Part shown: in pieces, positions 1-5,822 of the stretch
How positions within the stretch are numbered: position 1 is the first letter of the stretch
Layout of the letters: every line of letters starts with the position of its first letter
Source: JBOFGK01 sp051649085
GTDB lineage: Bacteria > Bacillota_I > Bacilli_A > UBA3375
Assembly (NCBI GenBank): GCA_051649085.1
Contig: JBOFGK010000063.1
Coordinates: 1-5,975 of the forward strand
DNA: 5,975 nt
Direction: 5' to 3'
The notes under the pieces: model-generated
Database searches by the model: none
Seen by the model: only the letters and a program-made list of their open reading frames with translations
Told to the model about the DNA's origin: nothing
Program-made: the position numbers and the translations under genes

Positions 1-816
1 AAAAAGAATTGCCACAAAACCAACAGAATTATAAAAGCAGTGAATTAAAATTGAATACCAAATATTATTTTCTTTAATATAAATGAAGCCTAAACAAAGA
101 GCGATTGGAGCATATGAAAATAATTCATATAATACTTGGGTAGTTGGCTGCATGAAATCAACATGGATTCCCGCAAAAAACAAAGCTGGTAATATTAATT
201 TAATCAAATACGGTGTTCTACCTAAAACTCGATTAATGATTAAAAATCGATAAGTAAATTCTTCAACAATTGGCGCATAAACACAAATCAATAGTCCAAA
301 CAGTAAAATTGTATCTTTATTAATCATCGATTCAATCGTTTGTTGATTAACGGTTGTACCTGAATCAGGGAAAATTCTTGCTATTAAATCATTAGTAAAA
401 TATAAGAGAATTAGCATTATGAAAAAATAACCTAGAACTTTAAAATATGATAGTCCATTTGTGAAAAAGTTTTTTGTATCTTTTGCATATTCTTTGCGAA
501 AAAAAAGTCCTATTAGTAAAAAGGTGGCAACAAAACCAGAAACCATCTGAATAACAACTCCGGCAATTGCTAAACTAGTTTGATTTGTAATGCTACCAGT
601 TACAAATCCATAGACAAGGACAATCCCAATAACCCCTACAAAGCTAAAAATTAAAAATAATGATGTAATCAATAAATCTCTAAGAGCTGTTCCTTTTGGC
701 TTCATTTTTTTATCAAACTGAAAGAAACTATCAGGCTTTTCTGAGAAAATTTCGATTTGTTCTTGTTCGTCATTCATTTTTTCTGGAAATTCTGATTCTT
801 TAAATTCAAATTGCAT
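1..816 (-). CDS. CPBP-family intramembrane metalloprotease homologue, C-terminus cut off by window edge
   Basis: An open frame runs from the ATG at 816 off the left edge without a stop (272 codons visible). The protein is strongly hydrophobic after a charged, acidic N-terminal tail of about 45 residues. Membrane segments are visible at roughly 47-72, 82-106, 124-142, 168-184, 204-217, 233-248 and 253-272. The three motifs of the CPBP (CAAX protease/bacteriocin-processing, Abi) family are present in order: EEFTYR at 185-190 (the EExxxR motif), FAGIH at 214-218 (FxxxH) and HCFYN at 259-263 (HxxxN). Family members are membrane endopeptidases with a glutamate/histidine active site; some prenyl-process proteins, others act in bacteriocin immunity or maturation, and the substrate here cannot be told. 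The start is supported by AAGGA with a 6-base spacer, overlapping the ppaC stop; only 9 bases separate the two genes, so they are probably co-transcribed. The family assignment is firm, the role is unknown. Confidence 0.9.
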   Translation of the reverse strand, partial: MQFEFKESEFPEKMNDEQEQIEIFSEKPDSFFQFDKKMKPKGTALRDLLITSLFLIFSFVGVIGIVLVYGFVTGSITNQTSLAIAGVVIQMVSGFVATFLLIGLFFRKEYAKDTKNFFTNGLSYFKVLGYFFIMLILLYFTNDLIARIFPDSGTTVNQQTIESMINKDTILLFGLLICVYAPIVEEFTYRFLIINRVLGRTPYLIKLILPALFFAGIHVDFMQPTTQVLYELFSYAPIALCLGFIYIKENNIWYSILIHCFYNSVGFVAILF

Positions 817-822
817 TTATCG

Positions 823-827
823 TCCTT
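823..827 (-). promoter_or_regulatory. Ribosome binding site of the CPBP gene, overlapping the ppaC stop
   Basis: AAGGA lies 6 bases before the ATG at 816. Its first two bases are the last two of the ppaC TAA stop. This supports the ATG at 816 over the internal ATG at codon 14, which has only an A-rich stretch before it, and it suggests that the two genes are translated from one message. Confidence 0.7.
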
Positions 828-1743
828 ATAAGAATGGAATTATTTGTTTTTTTCTAGAAACTACTCCAGGCATTAACACTTTTCCATTTTCTAGTTGTAC
901 ATTAAATTTTTGTTCAAATGTTTCTAAGTTTGTTCCAGTCACTAAAATGTATGAATCGCTTGTTAAAATGTCCGTTACCATTAAAATGTGTTGTTTTAAT
1001 GCTTTTGCTACAACGTTAGCATTCATTTCAGCGACAAGTTCTACTTCATATGTTAGAAGCATTTCTTCAATTCCAATTGTCGAAACTTGTCCAACTTCAT
1101 ATGTACCTTCTTCTGTTTCAAAAGTTTTTGAATCTATATTAATAATTTCTTTTGCAGTTTTCCCATCAAGTTTAGCACCTGCTTTAAGCATTTCTAATCC
1201 ATACTCTTCGCATGTTACTTCTGCAAGTACCGCTAATTTTTGAGCAACATCAACATCTTGTTCTGTCGTTGTTGGTGATTTAAATAATAATGTATCTGAA
1301 ATAATTGCACTTAGCATTAATGTTGCCATTACTTTATCAATCTCCAACTTTTTCGCAATAAACATTTTATATAAAATTGTCGATGTACAACCAACTGGTT
1401 CAATACGCATATATATTGGATTCGTCGTTTGAAAATTACTAATTCTGTGATGATCAATTACTTTAACAATTTCTAATGTTTCAATTCCATCAATTGATTG
1501 GTTAAATTCATTATGATCAACCATAATAATTTTATATTCACTTAAATCATCTGCATGATTGACAAGTTGTGGATCTTCAAGATTTAAATAATCAAGCACA
1601 AATTTTGTTTCTCCACTAATATTTCCAAGTCTAAAAGCTTGAGCATCATGTCCTTGTTTTTTCAAAGCTAATTCGTAGGCAAGTGCACTACAAATTGTAT
1701 CTGTATCTGGATTCTTATGTCCGAAAATTGCATATTTATTCAT
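826..1743 (-). CDS. ppaC: Manganese-dependent inorganic pyrophosphatase (family II)
   Basis: This cytoplasmic enzyme hydrolyses pyrophosphate to two phosphates and so pulls forward the reactions that release it, such as aminoacylation and nucleic acid synthesis. At 305 residues it matches the usual 305-310. The N-terminal DHH domain (about 1-190) shows the metal ligands: H9, D13 and D15 in GHKNPDTD, D76 in MVDHNE, D97-H98-H99 (the DHH motif) and D150 in ISDT. The C-terminal DHHA2 domain ends with SRKKQ at 296-300, whose Arg and Lys bind substrate and which separates family II pyrophosphatases from other DHH phosphoesterases. No CBS or DRTGG regulatory insert is present, so this is the short, unregulated form. 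The ATG has AGGAG 6 bases upstream (1750-1754). It follows tdk after 48 bases and precedes the CPBP gene by 9. Confidence 0.97.
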   Translation of the reverse strand: MNKYAIFGHKNPDTDTICSALAYELALKKQGHDAQAFRLGNISGETKFVLDYLNLEDPQLVNHADDLSEYKIIMVDHNEFNQSIDGIETLEIVKVIDHHRISNFQTTNPIYMRIEPVGCTSTILYKMFIAKKLEIDKVMATLMLSAIISDTLLFKSPTTTEQDVDVAQKLAVLAEVTCEEYGLEMLKAGAKLDGKTAKEIINIDSKTFETEEGTYEVGQVSTIGIEEMLLTYEVELVAEMNANVVAKALKQHILMVTDILTSDSYILVTGTNLETFEQKFNVQLENGKVLMPGVVSRKKQIIPFL

Positions 1744-1774
1744 TGTATACTCCTAATTCTTTATTTTTTAAATT

Positions 1775-1789
1775 CTACTTTTAAAGTAG
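1775..1789. repeat. Perfect 7+1+7 dyad in the tdk-ppaC gap
   Basis: CTACTTT, one central base, then AAAGTAG form a perfect inverted repeat in the only sizeable gap between genes of the window. As RNA it could fold only into a weak hairpin (6 pairs with a 3-base loop), and no U-tract follows on the transcribed strand, so it is not a convincing intrinsic terminator. It could be a small operator, an mRNA processing or stability element, or a chance palindrome in AT-rich DNA. The sequence is certain; any function is speculative. Confidence 0.35.
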
Positions 1790-1791
1790 TG

Positions 1792-2406
1792 TTATTCTTT
1801 GTCGTTTAAACTTTCTTTTGGTTTTAATAAACCCATTGAATAATGATAATTACAAAGTGCTACATATTCAACTTTTCGATGATCATCGTCAATTAAAATT
1901 GTTGGGCCATCTTTCGTTAATTTGTCATCAACTACTCTTCCATTTTGTCGTGCTTTTTTCCCACACCAACAAATTGAGGTTGATTCGATAATTTTATCAG
2001 CACGCTCAATAATTCTTTTAGTTCCCTCAAATAAATTTCCACGAAAATCAACTTTTAAGCCGAAGAAAATTAAACTTTGTAGCATATTTTCATAGCTAAA
2101 ACTAACTATTTCATCAATTGCCTCACTAGAAAAAAAATTTCCTTCTTCAACTAAAATAATTTTTTTATCGCCAATTTCTCGTTCTAAAATCTGACGGATT
2201 TTTTGTGGTTCATCGGTTGGTAAATCAATTGCATTTAAAGTTAAACCGGTTCTAGAAAATATTTTACCAATTGATCTTGTATCAATTTCAGGTTTTAAAA
2301 CTAAACATTCAATCCCATTTTCTCGATAGTTGTAGGCAACTTTAATTAATTCAAGTGATTTACCTGAATTCATACATCCATGATTAAAATATATTTTTGT
2401 ACTCAT
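1792..2406 (-). CDS. tdk: Thymidine kinase (TK1-like, type II)
   Basis: It phosphorylates thymidine (and deoxyuridine) with ATP to give dTMP in the pyrimidine salvage pathway, in the cytoplasm. The 204 residues match the family. Visible landmarks are the P-loop GCMNSGKS at 10-17, KPEIDTR at 38-44, SRTG at 51-54, the catalytic-base region VEEGNFF at 86-92, GLKVDFRGNLF at 116-126, and a structural zinc site from C146 and C148 (ICWCG) with C185 and H188 (CNYHY). The C-x-C-G spacing and the MNSGKS loop resemble the E. coli-type branch rather than the Bacillus or Ureaplasma type, as far as I recall those sequences. The catalytic motif is odd: the family usually has DE-x-QF, here EE-x-NF, with the catalytic Glu (E88) kept. 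The ATG lies one base after the mnmG stop and its strong GGAGG sits inside the end of mnmG. Confidence 0.93.
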   Translation of the reverse strand: MSTKIYFNHGCMNSGKSLELIKVAYNYRENGIECLVLKPEIDTRSIGKIFSRTGLTLNAIDLPTDEPQKIRQILEREIGDKKIILVEEGNFFSSEAIDEIVSFSYENMLQSLIFFGLKVDFRGNLFEGTKRIIERADKIIESTSICWCGKKARQNGRVVDDKLTKDGPTILIDDDHRKVEYVALCNYHYSMGLLKPKESLNDKE

Positions 2407-2407
2407 C

Positions 2408-4273
2408 TTATCCCTCCATTTTTAAGTGAATCAATAATGCTGAAATATCTGCAGGGGTAATTCCAGAGATTCTTGATGCTTGACCAATTGTTTCAGGTTT
2501 TATTTTATTCAGCTTTTCTCTTGCTTCTAACGCTAAATTTTCAATTTCTAAATAATTAAGTGCTGTTGATAATTTAATTTTCTCGTACTTAACATTTCGA
2601 TTAATTTGGCGCATTAACTTTTCAATGTAACCAGCATATTTAATTTCGATCTCCACTGCAAGTTTAACATTATCTGTGAATTCCGATAAATCGATAATTT
2701 CACTTATAATACTAGCACTTACATTTGGACGTTTTAAATATTCATTCGCCATTAGTCCGAATGTTAATGGCTCTAAACTATATTTTTCTTTTATTTCAGG
2801 TTTAATTAGTGCATCATTAATTTTTGTTTCCTGTAAAACTGCTTGCAATTTAGTTATTTGTTCAACTTTTGCTAAAAACTTTTGATAATGATTTTCAGAT
2901 ACTAATTTATGTTCATAACCTAATTTAGTCAGTCGAGTATCTGCATTATCATTTCTAAGCATTAAACGATATTCAGATCTTGAAGTTAATAAGCGATAAG
3001 GTTCTTCTGTTCCTTTAGTAATTAAATCATCAATCATTAAACCAATATATGAATCGGCACGACTTAAAATTAATGGTTCTGCGCCAATTACTTTTAAAGC
3101 GGCATTGGCACCGGCAATTAATCCTTGTCCTGCTGCTTCTTCATAACCACTTGTTCCATTAATTTGGCCAGCGGTATACAAATTAGCAACGTTTTTAAGT
3201 TCAAGTGTCGCTTTAAGTTGCATTGGATTAACAGCATCATATTCGATTGCATATCCATAATGCACAATTTCAGCTTGTTCAAGACCTGGTAAACTAGCAA
3301 TCATTTTATCTTGAACGTCATAAGGCATTGATGTTGAAAAGCCTTGAACGTAAATTGTTTCACCGCTTCTTGTTTCCGGTTCTAAAAATAATTGATGGCG
3401 TTCTTTGTCGGCAAATCTAACCAATTTATCTTCAATTGATGGACAATACCTTGGACCAACTCCTTCAATCACTCCACTAAACATTCCTGATTTTTTTAAA
3501 TTCTCATTAATAATTTGATGTGTTTTTGGAGTTGTATGAATTAAATAACATGGTAAAAATGTTTGTGGATCTGAATAAATAGGATCAACATAACTAAATG
3601 CTAACGGCTCATCATCACCTGGTGCTAGACTTGCTTTGGAAAAATCAATCGTCGAAGCTTTAACTCGAGCAGGTGTTCCAGTTTTAAGTTTAAATAATTG
3701 CACTCCAAGTTCAACTAAACTATCTGATAAAGTTCTTGTTGTCGGTTGATTCATCGGTCCACTTGAGGTTTTATTACTTCCATTAATAATGTATGAATCC
3801 ATAAATGTTCCTGCTGTAATCACAACTGCTTTGGCCATAATTGATTCACCAGTTTTTAGCTTTATTCCAGCAATTTGAGTTTGTTTTTGATCATACAAAA
3901 GATTTTCAACATTCGCTTCAAGAACAGTTAAATTTGGAGTATTTAAAATAAATTGTTGCATTTTTTCCGGATAAACTTCTCGATCAATTTGAGCACGAAG
4001 AGCGTGAACAGCTGGTCCTTTAGAGCGATTTAGCATTTTAATTTGGATTAAGCTTTGATCTGTTACTTTACCCATCAAACCACCGAGTGCATCAATTTCT
4101 CGAACAACAATCCCTTTAGCCGGACCTCCGATTGAAGGATTACAAGGCGCTTGTGCGATTGTTTTAATTGATGATGTAACGAGTAATGTTTTTACACCAA
4201 TTCTTGCACTGGCATGCGCAGCTTCACAACCAGCATGTCCACCACCAATTACAATTACATCATATTCTTTCAT
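2408..4273 (-). CDS. mnmG: tRNA uridine 5-carboxymethylaminomethyl modification enzyme MnmG (GidA)
   Basis: With the GTPase MnmE (not in this window) this FAD enzyme installs the cmnm5/nm5 group on U34 of tRNAs that read two-family-box codons ending in A or G. The 621 residues match the usual 620-630. The N-terminal FAD-binding motif is GGGHAG at 10-15, followed by PCNPSIGG (43-50), REIDALGG (58-65) and LNRSKGPAV (81-89). The two conserved cysteines are C44 and C277 (PRYCPSIEDK). GTSGYEEAAGQGL at 373-385 closes the FAD domain, then EPYRLLTSRSEYRL (424-437), and the helical MnmE/tRNA-binding C-terminus ends with ASRISG and an LLIHLK segment. The segment at about 155-182 (GTFMDSYIINGSN and onwards) departs from the E. 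coli type and lacks its GR pair. The start has AAGTAGG with a 6-base spacer; its A is shared with the preceding stop codon. Confidence 0.97.
   Translation of the reverse strand: MKEYDVIVIGGGHAGCEAAHASARIGVKTLLVTSSIKTIAQAPCNPSIGGPAKGIVVREIDALGGLMGKVTDQSLIQIKMLNRSKGPAVHALRAQIDREVYPEKMQQFILNTPNLTVLEANVENLLYDQKQTQIAGIKLKTGESIMAKAVVITAGTFMDSYIINGSNKTSSGPMNQPTTRTLSDSLVELGVQLFKLKTGTPARVKASTIDFSKASLAPGDDEPLAFSYVDPIYSDPQTFLPCYLIHTTPKTHQIINENLKKSGMFSGVIEGVGPRYCPSIEDKLVRFADKERHQLFLEPETRSGETIYVQGFSTSMPYDVQDKMIASLPGLEQAEIVHYGYAIEYDAVNPMQLKATLELKNVANLYTAGQINGTSGYEEAAGQGLIAGANAALKVIGAEPLILSRADSYIGLMIDDLITKGTEEPYRLLTSRSEYRLMLRNDNADTRLTKLGYEHKLVSENHYQKFLAKVEQITKLQAVLQETKINDALIKPEIKEKYSLEPLTFGLMANEYLKRPNVSASIISEIIDLSEFTDNVKLAVEIEIKYAGYIEKLMRQINRNVKYEKIKLSTALNYLEIENLALEAREKLNKIKPETIGQASRISGITPADISALLIHLKMEG
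2412..2417 (-). promoter_or_regulatory. Ribosome binding site of tdk inside the end of mnmG
   Basis: GGAGGG lies 5-6 bases before the tdk ATG and encodes part of the last two codons (Glu-Gly) of mnmG. The mnmG TAA and the tdk ATG are separated by a single base. This is a classic arrangement for translational coupling and fixes the tdk start. Confidence 0.75.
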
Positions 4274-4275
4274 TA
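4271..4275 (-). other. TAATG stop/start overlap between the thioredoxin-like gene and mnmG
   Basis: The TAA stop of the upstream gene and the ATG of mnmG share one base. A Shine-Dalgarno sequence AAGTAGG (4280-4286), one mismatch from AAGGAGG, is placed 6 bases before the ATG. mnmG can therefore be reached both by ribosomes finishing the upstream gene and by fresh initiation. Confidence 0.8.
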
Positions 4276-4539
4276 TATACCTACTTTATTCTTTGTAAAT
4301 TGATTGAAATACTCAATTAAGTATTCTTTCTTTTTATTCCCGTAAAATCGATCTTGTTCAATTCCATTTTTCAGCGAAACTAGGGTTGGAGCCGTTGTAA
4401 TTGAATAGTCTTTACATAGTTCAGGATTTTCTTCACTTGAAATAATTTCGACATTTTTCAATAAATTAGCAACTCTTAGTGATTCAATTAAAATTGTACA
4501 AACTTCACAGTTATCTTTAATGAAAGCTAAATGTCTCAT
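4273..4539 (-). CDS. Small thioredoxin/glutaredoxin-like protein
   Basis: This is an 88-residue cytoplasmic protein with no signal peptide. A hydrophobic first strand (LAFIKDN) leads into a CxxC redox site, C11-E-V-C14, followed by a helix. TTAPTLV at 48-54 supplies the cis-proline (P51) that faces the active site in thioredoxin folds, and LVSLKNGIEQDRFYG looks like the terminal strand pair. It is shorter than thioredoxin (about 105) and close to glutaredoxin size; the missing part would be the first strand and helix of classical thioredoxin. A third cysteine is C42. The function is probably thiol-disulfide exchange, with partner unknown. It is real rather than a chance frame: it begins at ATGA overlapping the serS stop, ends at TAATG overlapping mnmG, and fits the fold. 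It has no clear Shine-Dalgarno sequence, so its translation probably depends on serS. Confidence 0.82.
   Translation of the reverse strand: MRHLAFIKDNCEVCTILIESLRVANLLKNVEIISSEENPELCKDYSITTAPTLVSLKNGIEQDRFYGNKKKEYLIEYFNQFTKNKVGI
4536..4539 (-). other. ATGA start/stop overlap between serS and the thioredoxin-like gene
   Basis: The ATG of the small redox gene overlaps the TGA stop of serS. Upstream of this ATG I see no purine-rich Shine-Dalgarno match at usable distance, unlike the other starts in the window. This is the typical layout for termination-reinitiation. Confidence 0.75.
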
Positions 4540-5822
4540 CTAAGGTACTCACGTAGTGCTTCTGGAACCGTGATTGTCCCATCCTCATTTTGATAGTTTT
4601 CTAAAATAGCTGCCAAAATTCTTCCTGTTGCCAGTCCTGAACCATTAAGAGTGTGTACAAAGCGTGTCTCTCCATCAATTTTTGTTCTTGTCATCACACG
4701 ACGCGCTTGAAAATCACGAACGTTTGAACAAGATGAACATTCACGATATTTAGCCTGTGATGGAAACCATACTTCTAGATCATACGTTTTACTTGAAGAA
4801 AATCCCATGTCTCCACTACACAGTCGAATGACACGATATGGTAATTTAAGTAACTGCAACACACGTTCAGCATCTTCAACCATTTTTTCAAGTTCAACAT
4901 TTGAAGTCTCAGCATCAGTAAATTTAAACATCTCAACTTTACCAAATTGATGCATTCTGATGTAACCTCGTGTATCACGTCCAGCTCCACCTGCTTCTTT
5001 TCTAAATGACTGTGCAAATGCACAATAATTAATTGGTAACATTGCTGCATCTAAAATTTCATTTCGATGAAAACTACATAAAGCAACTTCGGCCGTTGGA
5101 TTTAAATAAAGTTCACGACTTCCAAGATCGGCAAATGCACTATCATCAGCATCATTACTTTGAGCAATTTTAAATAAGTCTTCTTCAAATTTTGGTAGAT
5201 TTGATGATCCTAATAGTGTTTCATCCGAAACAACAAACGGGACAGCAACTTCTAAATATTTATGTTTAGAATGAGTATCAAGCATCATATTCATAAGTGC
5301 TCGTTCCATTTTTGTAATCAACCCTGTTGTTACAACAAAACGACTTTTAGTAATTTGGGCACCTTTTTCAAAATCAAATCGTCCATCTGCAAGTTCTAAT
5401 TCGTAATGCGCTTTAACTGGAAAATTAAATACTTTTGGCTCCATAAATTTACGAATTTCAACATTTGATTCTTCGTCTTCACCAATTGGGGTATCGTCTT
5501 GAATTAAATTAGGAATTCCCATTAAGATTTTTTCATATGAAAGTTTCAAATCTTTTGCTTGATCGTTTTCTAGTCCTTTTTTAATTGCTTCAATCTCCGC
5601 TAATAAACTAGCTACATCTTTACCTTCACGTTTATATTCACCGATTAATTTAGATTTTTCATTAAGTTTGGCACGTAAAGCTTCAACTTCTAATAAATTC
5701 TCTTTATATTTGGCGTATAGTTTGCTTATTTCATCAATTTCTTGGTCGTAGTTTTTAAAACGTAGACGTAAATTTGCTTTTACATATTCTTTGTCTGTTT
5801 CAATTATTTTAATATCAATCAT
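4536..5822 (-). CDS. serS: Seryl-tRNA synthetase
   Basis: A class II synthetase that activates serine with ATP and charges tRNA-Ser (and the selenocysteine tRNA where present). The 428 residues match the bacterial form (420-430). The N-terminal charged, Leu/Ala/Lys/Glu-rich helices at about 27-100 are the antiparallel coiled-coil arm that grips the long variable arm of tRNA-Ser. The catalytic core shows LPKFEEDLF (209-217), the serine-binding TAE loop in LNPTAEVAL (240-248), motif 2 from FRKEAG (273-278) through GRDTRG (281-286) to HQFGKVE (291-297), SSCSN with FQARR (363-375), and motif 3 NGSGLATGR (393-401). The tail VPEALREYL is the usual ending, so the TGA stop is right. The ATG has GAGAGG 6 bases upstream. 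Because the start lies inside the preceding gene there is no leader and no room for a T-box, a common regulator of serS in Firmicutes. Confidence 0.97.
   Translation of the reverse strand: MIDIKIIETDKEYVKANLRLRFKNYDQEIDEISKLYAKYKENLLEVEALRAKLNEKSKLIGEYKREGKDVASLLAEIEAIKKGLENDQAKDLKLSYEKILMGIPNLIQDDTPIGEDEESNVEIRKFMEPKVFNFPVKAHYELELADGRFDFEKGAQITKSRFVVTTGLITKMERALMNMMLDTHSKHKYLEVAVPFVVSDETLLGSSNLPKFEEDLFKIAQSNDADDSAFADLGSRELYLNPTAEVALCSFHRNEILDAAMLPINYCAFAQSFRKEAGGAGRDTRGYIRMHQFGKVEMFKFTDAETSNVELEKMVEDAERVLQLLKLPYRVIRLCSGDMGFSSSKTYDLEVWFPSQAKYRECSSCSNVRDFQARRVMTRTKIDGETRFVHTLNGSGLATGRILAAILENYQNEDGTITVPEALREYLR

Noticed and set aside
947..1243. 98-codon open frame on the plus strand
   Set aside because: It lies wholly antisense to ppaC, whose motifs are complete; its Ser/Thr-rich translation has no recognisable motif and is a mirror of the opposite codons.
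1775..1789. Dyad as an intrinsic terminator of tdk
   Set aside because: The stem is short and AT-rich, the loop would be about three bases, and the transcribed strand continues with A-rich sequence rather than a U-tract.
2676..2885. 69-codon open frame on the plus strand
   Set aside because: Antisense to the C-terminal domain of mnmG, with no ribosome binding site or family resemblance.
3118..3300. 60-codon minus-strand frame within mnmG
   Set aside because: Out-of-frame shadow of the conserved FAD-domain region of mnmG; low-complexity translation.
4775..5050. 91-codon minus-strand frame within serS
   Set aside because: Out-of-frame shadow of the catalytic core of serS; the serS frame carries all class II motifs.
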